A stretch of DNA of 60,497 nt from Nitrososphaerota archaeon (GCA_016184315.1 JACPCU010000015.1:1-60497), one strand, 5' to 3'. Shown: positions 8,786 through 17,265, numbered from the stretch's first letter. Made by a program: numbers and translations. The notes: a model not told the origin generated them from the sequence alone.

Positions 8786-9697
8786 TTAGCCTGCCAATGT
8801 TAGGCTTGTCATCCCCAGAATGACCATGCCTGCTCCTGTTATTACTTTGTAGTTCACCTGCTCTACGCGTTGGATGAAGAGGTATGAGAAGAGCACAGTC
8901 AGCAACAGCTGCGCGTTCAGTATCGGGGCTACTATCACTATAGGTGCAAGAGCCAGTGCCGCGAACTTTGAGAGCTGTCCGCTGGTCGCAAACAGGGCTG
9001 ACCATGTTACCAGTTTCACTGATCCTCGTTTAAGACTTGTAACTCTGCTTCTGTAGCGTTGCAGCAAAGCCAAAGGAGCCAAGACCATGAGCGCAAAGAA
9101 GCTAGCCAAAAAAGTGCCCAGTAAAGGTGGACCCTGTGACATAGCACCGAGACGGATGAAGAGAGGCACAAGACCTGATCCTACCGCGCTTGATGCGGCG
9201 AAGACGAATCCCTTAAGGAACCTAGGCGTCATCCAAGTATTTTTGGCACCGGGTTCTTTCTTCCTAGGCTCGCTAAAAGAGACGATGAAGATCCCTGCTG
9301 TAATGGTGGTTATTGACGCCGCGATTAGAAGATCTATTTCTTCGCGGAGGAAGATTATGGCGAAGACTACCGAGAGTAGTGAGTCTACTTTGATGACGGT
9401 TGTGGTTCGCGATGCCCCTATGATGCCTATACTAGCATAGTACAATCCTCTTGTGAAAGCAAACTGCAGGATCCCTGCCACAGCATAATAGCCTATCACA
9501 TTCATACTTAGCGAAGGTAGTTGGCCGAGTTCGCCAGCCAAGAAAGCTACTAGAGCTGAGAACGGAGTGGCAAATAGGATCGATATTAGAAGAGTGGAGT
9601 AAAGATCCGCTGCCCTAAGAGACTTCTTTACCAGGATGTCTCGAGTGCTGAAGAATAGGGATGCAAGCAGTGTTACCGCTATAGCAGTTTCTACCAT
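8786..9697 (-). CDS. EamA/DMT-family transporter
   Basis: The 303-residue protein has ten hydrophobic segments arranged as two EamA repeats of five. The first ends near residue 140 with LLSVVFAIIFLREEID; the second ends with LLLTVLFSYLFIQRVE, the characteristic position where an acidic residue follows the fourth helix of each repeat. Family members export or import metabolites such as amino acids, nucleosides or sugars; the substrate cannot be read from sequence. It sits downstream of the inverted-repeat element and codes away from it. Confidence 0.88.
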   Translation of the reverse strand: MVETAIAVTLLASLFFSTRDILVKKSLRAADLYSTLLISILFATPFSALVAFLAGELGQLPSLSMNVIGYYAVAGILQFAFTRGLYYASIGIIGASRTTTVIKVDSLLSVVFAIIFLREEIDLLIAASITTITAGIFIVSFSEPRKKEPGAKNTWMTPRFLKGFVFAASSAVGSGLVPLFIRLGAMSQGPPLLGTFLASFFALMVLAPLALLQRYRSRVTSLKRGSVKLVTWSALFATSGQLSKFAALALAPIVIVAPILNAQLLLTVLFSYLFIQRVEQVNYKVITGAGMVILGMTSLTLAG

Positions 9698-9860
9698 GCA
9701 GACACGCCTTCGATGATCAGAGAGGCTACACCAGAGTTCTTGAAGGCCCCGTAATTCCTCTAGCTTAAGAAATTATTGGATACTAGAGCGACTAAATCTA
9801 CCGAGATGCTGCCGCTTTCAGAGGTCTTGGAGTATCTGAAAACGTCGACACCTGTGGCTA

Positions 9861-9887
9861 GAGGAAGGTAGGCAGCTACCTATCCTC
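9861..9887. repeat. Imperfect hairpin
   Basis: GAGGA-a-GGTAG, a 4-base loop, CTACC-ta-TCCTC form two stacked 5-bp stems. It lies beyond the 3' end of the leftward island gene and upstream of the leftward EamA gene, so it could act in transcript ending or processing. No T tract follows. Confidence 0.4.
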
Positions 9888-9935
9888 TTAGCATACTAGA
9901 GAACACAGGCAAGACGACCGTCAAGATATGTACAA

Positions 9936-10085
9936 TAGACCTTAGGCGTAATTAACGCCATGCAGAAATCTTATGATTCCTACAAACGATCGGTCTTGAT
10001 TCTATAATTAACTACATATGTCTCTTCGACAACGGCGCCAAGACTTGCAAGTTTTACATGCAGGTCTAATTACGCCTAAGGTCTA
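9936..10085. repeat. 150-bp element bounded by perfect 19-bp inverted repeats
   Basis: TAGACCTTAGGCGTAATTA at 9936-9954 reappears as its exact reverse complement at 10067-10085. The 112 bases between hold no gene and are AT-rich. Within and beside the left arm, GGCGT-AATTA-ACGCC makes a further small stem. The size and the terminal repeats resemble a MITE or another non-autonomous mobile element. A large regulatory stem-loop or paired operator sites are alternatives. No clear target-site duplication is visible at the edges, and no transposase is in the window. It abuts the stop of the leftward island gene (18 bases away). Confidence 0.6.
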
Positions 10086-10103
10086 ATATATGAATTAGAA
10101 TGT

Positions 10104-11033
10104 TTAGCGCGAACCGAAACGCTGTACCTTCTCAAGGACTGAGTTCTTATGGAACTGAGTGTCAAACCATGTTTGCAACATTTCCGAGCTCCACGGTTCC
10201 ACATCTATCAGGATATTTTCTTTGGACAAGTTCCGTATGGCTCCTTCTAGCTTCTTGGCTTCTTCCATCGTAGTCTTATTCTGAAGGACTACACGTAGTG
10301 AAAAATGGGACAGCTCCCTTTCTCTCACCATACTAGGCCTAGTCAATAGGACACATGTTGAAATAAGTGTCGTGAGTTCTAAAATGATGTTATCGAAATC
10401 TGTGACGCGTTCGAATTGCGTCTTTCTTATCGCCAAGAGCTTGTCTACCAGGCGCCGGGCGCGAGGCATAATATCTTGGTAGATCCGCCACCGAACCTCC
10501 GACGATAATTTGTGAGTCTCGAAATAAAATTGGAAGGGGAGAATAGAAATCTCTCTTAGAAGTAACTCGAACTCCAAAAAGGCGGCAAGATCAAACCTCC
10601 GTCTGGTCATTAGGTTCATGATGCGTCGCTCACAGATGCTGAGTTTTCCCCTAGCAGCAATTATTGCAGCAAAAAACTCTGGCGAAACCTTCTTCTTTGA
10701 CAGGATTTGCCACTTCTTTCCACCTGTCGCCTGATCTGGAGAGTTTATCTGAATACCGTCACTTCTGACTTCAACAAGACCGAGGGGAACAAGATTTTTC
10801 CATACGATGTTTTTCAGCCTAATCCTTCCGGGATATGTCGCCGGCGTGACTGATGGAAAATGTGTTTTTAAGAATTCTATCTTTCTTGCATTGACTTCAG
10901 AAACAAGCCTAGAAAACGAAATTCCGTTTTCTTTTTGTGATCGACGCCTATCCACATGCGTATGCTCGATAACGATATCCATCACGAGGGCGTTGATTTC
11001 CGAGAGAATTAGGTCTTTTCCTAGTGGTTGCAT
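10104..11033 (-). CDS. Unknown protein, possible N-terminal winged helix, divergent from the kinase operon
   Basis: This 309-residue protein matches no family that I recognise. Residues about 35-95 look like a winged-helix fold: FSRLVSEVNARKIEF, then GRIRLKNIVWKNLVPLGLVEV and a turn SDGIQI that could be the wing. The rest is mainly helical and charged (residues 115-300) without a catalytic motif that I can name. It is soluble. It is transcribed away from the nuclease-kinase operon from a shared 73-bp intergenic region, the usual position for a regulator or an oppositely controlled component of the same system. Its stop lies 18 bases from the inverted-repeat element. Confidence 0.75.
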   Translation of the reverse strand: MQPLGKDLILSEINALVMDIVIEHTHVDRRRSQKENGISFSRLVSEVNARKIEFLKTHFPSVTPATYPGRIRLKNIVWKNLVPLGLVEVRSDGIQINSPDQATGGKKWQILSKKKVSPEFFAAIIAARGKLSICERRIMNLMTRRRFDLAAFLEFELLLREISILPFQFYFETHKLSSEVRWRIYQDIMPRARRLVDKLLAIRKTQFERVTDFDNIILELTTLISTCVLLTRPSMVRERELSHFSLRVVLQNKTTMEEAKKLEGAIRNLSKENILIDVEPWSSEMLQTWFDTQFHKNSVLEKVQRFGSR

Positions 11034-11106
11034 AACCGATCGACCGATCCGATCTACCCATTCTGTTGCCTTGCATTAAATATATGATGGCTAAGGCAAG
11101 AATCTG

Positions 11107-11430
11107 ATGAACCCAGAATATTTCTGTACTAACGCTGAAAGGATCCTCGGGACCGAGCTCAGGGCTAGAGGGGTATCCTTTCAACCTAATTGTCCGGTAC
11201 GATGCAACGGCCGCACATTCACTCCTGACTTCCTCATCGGTAAGAAACTTGTGGTCGAGATACTCGGCGGCATTCATTGGAAGAATGACGTGAGGACCAA
11301 AGATATCATTCGGAGGATGGCTTTCGAAGCAAGTGGCTTCACAATCCTAGAGTTTCTGAATGAAGAAGTTGTTCATAATATCAAACGGGTCGCCAGTACA
11401 ATTGAATTCGAGCTGTCCCGCACTGCATAG
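11107..11430 (+). CDS. Vsr/DUF559-like endonuclease (PD-(D/E)XK fold)
   Basis: The 107-residue protein reads like a compact very-short-patch-repair or DUF559 nuclease. An N-terminal helix carries Glu11 (ERILGTELRARG), then come the core strand pair FTPDFLIGKKLVVEILGG with Asp41 and Glu51, His57 after GG, and an Arg-rich helix (RTKDIIRRMAF) followed by GFTILEFLNEEV. In Vsr-type enzymes these acidic residues and the His bind Mg2+ and cut DNA. The residues are all present, so an active nuclease is plausible. It is the first gene of a four-gene operon, with a 6-base gap to the next reading frame. It may instead be a nucleic-acid-sensing module. The family assignment comes from motif order, not from a search. 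Confidence 0.72.
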   Translation: MNPEYFCTNAERILGTELRARGVSFQPNCPVRCNGRTFTPDFLIGKKLVVEILGGIHWKNDVRTKDIIRRMAFEASGFTILEFLNEEVVHNIKRVASTIEFELSRTA

Positions 11431-11445
11431 CGAGAGGTGCAAGAA

Positions 11446-12639
11446 TTGGCTACGCCTTTGAATATGACATGTCCACTATGTCAATCGATAGTTAGCTTCG
11501 AGCAGTTTCCTCCAAGGATTACCGAAGAAACTCTAGAGAGACTTGAAAAGTTCATTGATCTCAATTCCCTAAATGACACCTTGACACCTGCAGAGGTATA
11601 TATGAATAGGTTGGAACCTGAACGAATCCAAACTGCATGCTCGCTGAAACAGAGCATAGATGAGATACAAATGTCCCTTCTTCCACTCTCCAACGAAATC
11701 AAGGAAAACCAAATGAAGTTTCTAATTGAGCTAAAATCCACAGATGATTCAAAACTCAGGAAAACTGTTGATGAATTCATTGCAGCACAGACAGATCTGC
11801 AAGGAAGACAACGCTCCGAGTTCCTAGCTAGGTTGGACGCGGTGCTGGCGATTGACATTGAGAGGATGAAAGACTACCGCGAGATCGTGCGAACAGTCTC
11901 TGAAATAAAGGAACGACTTATGGGTACCGGCATCGGTCAGGCAAACGAGATCCTGACAATCTTAAATCTGAAAAAGATCTGCCCGTGGGACAGATTCGAT
12001 GAGGCCAAGTCCAAAGCAGAAGGTATGGACATAATTGCATGGGTCTTTGACAAGGGCTCTGAATGTGGCCGAATTTCAATAAGTGTCGAGTACGATTTAA
12101 AGTGGCATGAATTATTCATACAACAGCTCTCGAAGAACATGGAGGATGACGCTTGCCGTTGGGGACTCCTAGTAAGCAAGTCCTTTCCTCAAGAAGCCCT
12201 GAATCCAAGATTTTTCGTTACAACCAACGTATTGGGTCGCAATATTCTCCTGATTAAACCTGAATTGGCTCCCTTGGCATATCTAGCGGCGAGACATGTA
12301 GCCATCTACTGGAAGGGCATCGCAACAGCGGAGGTTCGTGGCCAAGAAAGATTGCAGAAATCAAGGGTAAGGGAAGCCATAGATCAGTGGTTATATGAGC
12401 CTGAATTTGCTACTGACCTGAGCTCTATTTCTGACGCTCAAAAAGAGGTCGAGGAAATGGGCTCCACAACTAGGGCAATACGCGAGTATCTTCTAGAGCG
12501 TGTCCGTAGGATCGATGACTATTGCTCCAAGATCTTGGCTCACTTGGCACGCTGCCGTACTAGATTGGATGGTCTACAAAATCGCCTCGATGAGAGCAAA
12601 CAACTGACCGGCATAGCTATAAAAGTCTGCCCAAAGTAG
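11446..12639 (+). CDS. Zinc-knuckle, coiled-coil, DUF2130/RmuC-like protein
   Basis: The protein starts with a CPLC knuckle (a second pair may be Cys181 and Cys210, or supplied by a partner), followed by a long helical, probably coiled-coil stretch of about 150 residues. The central 100 residues follow the DUF2130 nuclease-fold pattern: a PWDRF strand, EGMDIIAWV with Asp198, GRISISVEYD near Glu218, then WHELFIQQL and WGLLVSKSFPQ. In that family Glu is normally followed by x-Lys; here it is Tyr-Asp, so the catalytic Lys is displaced (Lys222 is near) or lost. The C-terminal 100 residues are again helical. TTG 11446 is preferred because GAGGTG lies 6 bases upstream; GTG 11437 is the alternative (used for the residue numbers). 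It lies 13 bases before the kinase gene. Function is unknown; a DNA-binding partner of the kinase or nuclease is an inference. Confidence 0.65.
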   Translation: MATPLNMTCPLCQSIVSFEQFPPRITEETLERLEKFIDLNSLNDTLTPAEVYMNRLEPERIQTACSLKQSIDEIQMSLLPLSNEIKENQMKFLIELKSTDDSKLRKTVDEFIAAQTDLQGRQRSEFLARLDAVLAIDIERMKDYREIVRTVSEIKERLMGTGIGQANEILTILNLKKICPWDRFDEAKSKAEGMDIIAWVFDKGSECGRISISVEYDLKWHELFIQQLSKNMEDDACRWGLLVSKSFPQEALNPRFFVTTNVLGRNILLIKPELAPLAYLAARHVAIYWKGIATAEVRGQERLQKSRVREAIDQWLYEPEFATDLSSISDAQKEVEEMGSTTRAIREYLLERVRRIDDYCSKILAHLARCRTRLDGLQNRLDESKQLTGIAIKVCPK

Positions 12640-12652
12640 CGGGGATTAGATA

Positions 12653-14866
12653 ATGACCGAAAGCAGCAGAGCTCAGCTTAGATTCAGATTCGATTCACGA
12701 ATGGCGACGCTTCTTGGGGAGCAGTCTGTTACGAATAGCGTTGCCGCCATCTTTGAACTAGTTAAAAATGCTTACGATGCTGATGCCAGCCTCGTAGAAG
12801 TGGTATTCCACGGAACCCGCGAGAAAGAGAAGCTCCGGGTTACTAGCATCGAGGTAAGAGACGACGGCGTAGGTATGACCTTCGAGGATTTCAGGGACAA
12901 GTGGATGGTTGTGGGCACTTATGTCAAAGAACGTGAGACTAGTTCACCTAAGCTCGGCAGGAGAGTCGTGGGGGAAAAGGGCATAGGCCGTTTTGCATCG
13001 CAAAGGCTTGGTTCAAAGATAACAATTACTTCGGATCCAGAGGAGTATCCTGCAAGGTACACAGAGCATCCCGGCGAACGAATCATTATGACGATTGACT
13101 GGGAAAGATACCAACCAGGAACTACCTTTGACGAGATCGGAAATGACGTCCAGATCGTAGATAAGCTATCCCCGTCACGAACTGGCCTGAACATACGCAT
13201 TGAGACCCTGAAAGATGAATGGACCGAAGAGCAGATACGGGATCTTAACGAACGTATCGGTTGGCTAGTCCTTCCTAAGGAGCTTGCACAAGAAGCAAGT
13301 CAGATATTCGAAGCTCGGATCATAACAGAAGGCTTCGTCCTAGAAAAGTTGGAGGTGGAACCCGCTTTCCTCCTCAAGGCACCTTACTCTATTACCACAA
13401 GATTACGTAGAGATAAGGTTCATTATACTATTTCGGAGATGGGCGAGATCAGGAGAGATAGTAGAACTAGTACACCAGGTCAAGAGCCAATTACGTTTAA
13501 AGGCCAATGCGGGGATGTTGAAATGAGATTGTACTATTACCCTGGTGATGTTAGGGGGGAGAGGAAGTGGGGGCAGTACTATAACAAGGTACTTGGGGCT
13601 GCACAGTTCGAAGATACCCTAGAAAAAATGCATGGACTAAAGCTCTATAATGACGGTGTTAAAGTTCTGGCATATGGAAAACCTGGCCATGACTGGTTAG
13701 AGCTAAACAAGCACCATGTTACGCGGAGGGGGAGTTGGCTCCGGAATGAGCGAGTAATAGGGTTCCTATTCTTAACACGAAAGAACAATCCAATGATTAA
13801 GGAGACTACGACGCGAGAAGGGATTATTCAGAATCAGGCCTTCTTGGACTTGCAGGAGTTTGCTCTAAGAGTTGTACATGAGCTTGCAAGATTTAGTGAA
13901 GATGTTCAGAAAAGAGAGAAAGATAGAAGAACGATTGAAAGCACCCCAGCGTTAATAGCTAGCGAAAGCAATCAAGTTCGACAATTGGTAAAGGTTCTCC
14001 CTATTCCCGACGAGAGGAAGCAAGAGGTCATACAAAGTCTCAATACGATTGAAAGAAATGTCTCAAGGATGGATGAGCAGCATCGCGAAGAAGTGATGGG
14101 ATTTGAGGAAAGGCAGCAGCTGTACCGCAACCTCGCATCAATTGGCATAACTACGATAGCATTCGTTCACGAGATTGTCCATCCGTTGAGCAGTATCGAT
14201 TTGGTGGTGAGTAACATGATCACTGACATGTATGAGGGGGAGGTGGACAGCAAATTACAGCTCAAATCGATGATAGAAGTTTCCAATCATGTAAGTAGAC
14301 TCTTGCATTGGCAGAGGTACATTAAAGCTTTCGCCACGCTTATCGCCACTTCGAAGCGAACCGAACGAGAGTATATTGATGTTAAGACATTCATCAACCA
14401 GATGTTTGAGTCATTCCGCGGTGTACTAGAAGAACGTAAGATCGACATAAGAAACTCGGTTGCAGACTATGTTCCACGAATCTTGATCAACAGAGCAGAC
14501 CTAGAGTCAATCTTTGTCAACCTGTTTACAAATTCCGTAAAGGCACTTAGAGCTGTACAGGATAGGAATAGAGTTATCAGGGTTTCTATTGTGGACAGTC
14601 CTGGTCACTTTAAGTTTCGATTCAGCGACACGGGCATCGGGATACCCACGAGCGAAGTTCACAGAATTTTTGAACCCTTATACACGACATACCGTGGTCA
14701 GGATAGCGGCCCAAGGGGGACAGGAATGGGCCTGACTATAGTAAGGGAGATCCTAGAGAAATATGGGGGAAAGATAGAGGTTGAAAAGCCAGAGCTTAAC
14801 GGTGGCGCAACTTTCTTGTTGAGCATCCCCTGGAGGGAGATCCAAGCTAATGATAAACAGTCGTAG
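12653..14866 (+). CDS. Histidine kinase with two GHKL ATPase modules
   Basis: The 737-residue soluble protein joins two ATPase units. Residues 1-130 are an Hsp90/MutL-like ATPase: ELVKNAYDADAS with the Mg-binding Asn39, RDDGVGM at 69-75 and GEKGIGRFA at 107-115. A middle domain ends with ETTTREG at 384-390, a motif that often follows such ATPases. Residues 480-730 form a classical kinase: the H-box FVHEIVHPLSS with His506, N-box VNLFTNSVKAL near 622, G1 box SDTGIGIP at 658-665 and G2 GTGMGL at 699-704. No membrane segment or PAS/HAMP domain is seen, so the first ATPase probably acts as the cytoplasmic sensor. It overlaps the response-regulator gene by 17 bases, so the two are almost surely partners. 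Cognate signal and output are unknown. Confidence 0.9.
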   Translation: MTESSRAQLRFRFDSRMATLLGEQSVTNSVAAIFELVKNAYDADASLVEVVFHGTREKEKLRVTSIEVRDDGVGMTFEDFRDKWMVVGTYVKERETSSPKLGRRVVGEKGIGRFASQRLGSKITITSDPEEYPARYTEHPGERIIMTIDWERYQPGTTFDEIGNDVQIVDKLSPSRTGLNIRIETLKDEWTEEQIRDLNERIGWLVLPKELAQEASQIFEARIITEGFVLEKLEVEPAFLLKAPYSITTRLRRDKVHYTISEMGEIRRDSRTSTPGQEPITFKGQCGDVEMRLYYYPGDVRGERKWGQYYNKVLGAAQFEDTLEKMHGLKLYNDGVKVLAYGKPGHDWLELNKHHVTRRGSWLRNERVIGFLFLTRKNNPMIKETTTREGIIQNQAFLDLQEFALRVVHELARFSEDVQKREKDRRTIESTPALIASESNQVRQLVKVLPIPDERKQEVIQSLNTIERNVSRMDEQHREEVMGFEERQQLYRNLASIGITTIAFVHEIVHPLSSIDLVVSNMITDMYEGEVDSKLQLKSMIEVSNHVSRLLHWQRYIKAFATLIATSKRTEREYIDVKTFINQMFESFRGVLEERKIDIRNSVADYVPRILINRADLESIFVNLFTNSVKALRAVQDRNRVIRVSIVDSPGHFKFRFSDTGIGIPTSEVHRIFEPLYTTYRGQDSGPRGTGMGLTIVREILEKYGGKIEVEKPELNGGATFLLSIPWREIQANDKQS

Positions 14867-15476
14867 GAAGATATTGATGCTTGAAGATAGCGAGCTGGAT
14901 GCTACTCATATCGAGCACGCCCTTGAGAAATATTATGATGTAACAGTAGTGGGATCAGTGGAGAATGCTCGTCGAAAAATGTCGAGCGAGTATGAATGCT
15001 TCCTTTTCGATTACGATATCAATGGTCAACGAGTCGGTGATCAACTCCTCATCGAGTCAATGAAAAGGGGTACAATAAAGATTCCTTGTATTCTTATGAG
15101 CCAGTACGATCCTGGAAGAGATGTAAGGAAAGAACACGGCTTTGCTGGCTTCATTGATAAGACTTCATCAGGCTGGATAGATAGACTGCTAACAACAGTC
15201 CAAGCAGCTTTGGACAACAGCAGTGATGATGTACTGGAGAAAATACTAACCTCAGCCGGGTGTATCGACGATCCTCTGAATGACTACGACTTCGGAAACG
15301 ATATTTTCTTCACTGGACTGGAGGTACAATCAGCATTTCTTAGAGCTACAACAGTCGGAGATTTGCTGCGTCTAAGTAAGGACCCGGAAATAAGCCCTGG
15401 TCCGAGGGCTCACCTGAGAGATCTTCTTAGAGCCGTCTACAGGCAGAAGCAAGATAGAAGGTTGGGTAGATCCTAG
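14850..15476 (+). CDS. Response regulator with an unrecognised output domain
   Basis: Residues 5-110 form a receiver domain with the full phosphorylation set: Glu12-Asp13 (LEDSE), the phosphoacceptor Asp54 (FLFDYD), Ser84 (ILMSQYD) and Lys104 (GFIDKTS). The remaining 100 residues (about 110-208) are helical and charged and match no DNA-binding domain I know. A segment near 165-205 contains RATTVGDLLRLSKDPEI and a basic tail. The output is therefore probably protein-protein rather than promoter binding. The gene starts inside the end of the kinase gene (17-base overlap) and is the last of the operon. It should receive phosphate from His506 of the upstream kinase. Confidence 0.85.
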   Translation: MINSRRKILMLEDSELDATHIEHALEKYYDVTVVGSVENARRKMSSEYECFLFDYDINGQRVGDQLLIESMKRGTIKIPCILMSQYDPGRDVRKEHGFAGFIDKTSSGWIDRLLTTVQAALDNSSDDVLEKILTSAGCIDDPLNDYDFGNDIFFTGLEVQSAFLRATTVGDLLRLSKDPEISPGPRAHLRDLLRAVYRQKQDRRLGRS

Positions 15477-15601
15477 AATCCTTTACTGTCAAGTAGCTCG
15501 GATCTCGAAGTCTGTCTGCCTCAGCAAAGGTTTCCTGCGAACAAATTCCGCTTTGATAGACATAGTTTCCACATCTATCTTCTCTGCACAAGGTTTCTTT
15601 C

Positions 15602-16552
15602 TTACGCATACATCGATCTGTTGTTCCTGACTTCCTCAATAAAATCAGGGACAAGGTGCTCCAACGGATACTGGGGTCTGTAGCCAAGGTCTCGTTCCAT
15701 GCGTGCACCGTCCAGCTCAGGGGGGTTCCGCTCCTCCGCCATATGGGCAAGTTCCTCGTTCAACGCGAAGCGGAGAGGCGCGTTAGGAATATGTTTTCTG
15801 ACCTCGTTCATTATTTCCTGAGAGCTGGGAGCAATAGATGCCAGGTTGTACGCTCCCTGTTTAATGGTCCCAGCCTTGTAGAGGGAGACTGCTGCTCCTA
15901 CTGCGTCCTTGATGTAGGTTATCGGGGTTCTGAAATTCTCCCGCACAGGGATGTCGAAGGCTTCTCCGAGAGCGGCTTTCTGCACGATGAAACTCGCGAA
16001 GGCGAAGGTGCTCCAGTCTCTCCCAGGTCCTATTACCGTGGGGAATCTTATCGCCCTGAAGTCAAGACCATACTTCTTGTTGCAGAACTGTCCCCAAAGC
16101 TCACTGAAGACCTTTGAAACACCGTAGCTACTCCAAGGCCACTTCTCGTAATCCTCGTTGACCTTTCCTTGAGAAGGCTTGTATATCGCCATCGAGCTTG
16201 AGTAAACAACTCTCTTCACGTTGAGAAGGCGAACAGCTTCCAACACATTCAGGGTACCTTCATAGTTGACTCGGTAGGACGCTACAGGCCTAGCGTCAGC
16301 TGCAGCTGAGATAGTTGCGCCAAAATGAAAGACCCCTTCAATATTATTGTCCCTAATGGCATCCAAAACTTCGGACAAAACCGTCAGATCTCCTCGAACA
16401 GTCTTCACCTTGCCCTGAACATCCTGAACACGCTTAAGATTGGGAGAAGCGTCAAAGAGAACAACCTTCTCACCATCATTCGCCAGTCTTCTAGCCAAGT
16501 GGGAACCCACAAACCCTGTTCCACCGGTAATCAGAATCGCCAACGAAATCAA
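15602..16552 (-). CDS. NAD-dependent epimerase/dehydratase (extended SDR)
   Basis: The 316-residue protein has the extended SDR layout: the nucleotide-binding LITGGTGFVGSHLARR near the start, an acidic VLFDASPN at the end of strand 2 that favours NAD(H), VFHFGATIS, the active-site Ser triplet VVYSSSMAIY, and the catalytic YGVSK pair of Tyr and Lys near 145. Family members act on nucleotide sugars (4-epimerases, dehydratases) or on threonine; the exact substrate is not visible. TTG 16552 or TTG 16543 can start it; the latter gives MAILITGG. It codes toward the island and shares no operon. Confidence 0.85.
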   Translation of the reverse strand: MISLAILITGGTGFVGSHLARRLANDGEKVVLFDASPNLKRVQDVQGKVKTVRGDLTVLSEVLDAIRDNNIEGVFHFGATISAAADARPVASYRVNYEGTLNVLEAVRLLNVKRVVYSSSMAIYKPSQGKVNEDYEKWPWSSYGVSKVFSELWGQFCNKKYGLDFRAIRFPTVIGPGRDWSTFAFASFIVQKAALGEAFDIPVRENFRTPITYIKDAVGAAVSLYKAGTIKQGAYNLASIAPSSQEIMNEVRKHIPNAPLRFALNEELAHMAEERNPPELDGARMERDLGYRPQYPLEHLVPDFIEEVRNNRSMYA

Positions 16553-16763
16553 GACTTCAACTAGGACTCAACCTAATATCCATTTGCGGGGACTACTTTT
16601 ACTCTAAGGTTCACTGTTGACGAACACTAGTTTTGCAAACCGGGTTTTGAATTGAGATCAGGAATTATGGTTTCCCGGATATGTTGTGGTTCTTAGCTCT
16701 ACGCAATTCTTTCGTAGCGAGAGTCACGTGGAAGGAAGTTTGGTGGCGATGTGCATATTACGT

Positions 16764-17198
16764 TCACAGAGTTTCTGTATTGACAAGATTGAAGGTTTCA
16801 TAGAGGAAGAGGAGGGCTCCTGCCAGAGTCGTGCCTATAGCGAAGAAGTATCCCGCGTTAAGAGGCTCCGGGGTGAAGATTGTAAGCTGGATGATCAGAG
16901 CAATCATGAAGAAAGCACAATTGAAGACAGATTTGGGTACGAGGTTGCCCCTGAGCCTGATCAGATGTTGAAGCACAATCTTATCTGGGACGTATCCTAA
17001 GCCGTCTTTCTTGACGAGACCGGATTCTTCGAGCTTCGACAAGTGGCGGGCCGCCACAGACGGGCTGCTGAGGCTTAGATGTCTCTGGACTTCTCTTATG
17101 CCTACAGGTCTACGTGCCTTTAGTATAAATCGATAGATTCGTGCGCCGTTTCCTGCCAAGGAGTATGTGGGCCCGGTGGAGGCCATTGGATGGGTCAT
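16764..17198 (-). CDS. Membrane-anchored winged-helix regulator
   Basis: Residues 15-80 form an ArsR/MarR-like winged helix (GARIYRFILKARRPVGIREV, then SSPSVAARHLSKLEESGLVKK with a wing GLGYVP). Two hydrophobic segments follow near 92-112 and 117-137, so the DNA-binding domain is tethered to the membrane. Such architectures are common in archaea, but their ligands are mostly unknown. The gene is divergent from the ABC operon beginning at 17298 with only 99 bases between, so it may control that operon; this is inference. Confidence 0.78.
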   Translation of the reverse strand: MTHPMASTGPTYSLAGNGARIYRFILKARRPVGIREVQRHLSLSSPSVAARHLSKLEESGLVKKDGLGYVPDKIVLQHLIRLRGNLVPKSVFNCAFFMIALIIQLTIFTPEPLNAGYFFAIGTTLAGALLFLYETFNLVNTETL

Positions 17199-17265
17199 TG
17201 ATGAGTGGATGCTATTTCAGCGTATCGCTGTTCCTTGTGGAAGAACGCTTGTTCCTCGAGGTAGC

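Larger units (their letters stand above)
9698..10103. other. Gene-free stretch at the left edge of the kinase island
   Basis: No intact gene is present. From about 9785 to 9954 one + frame reads MLPLSEVLEYLKTSTPVARG, then a TAG, then resumes without further stops up to TAA within the left inverted repeat. This could be a decayed coding fragment or chance. The region also holds a short imperfect hairpin (9861-9887) and the 150-bp inverted-repeat element listed separately. Confidence 0.5.
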
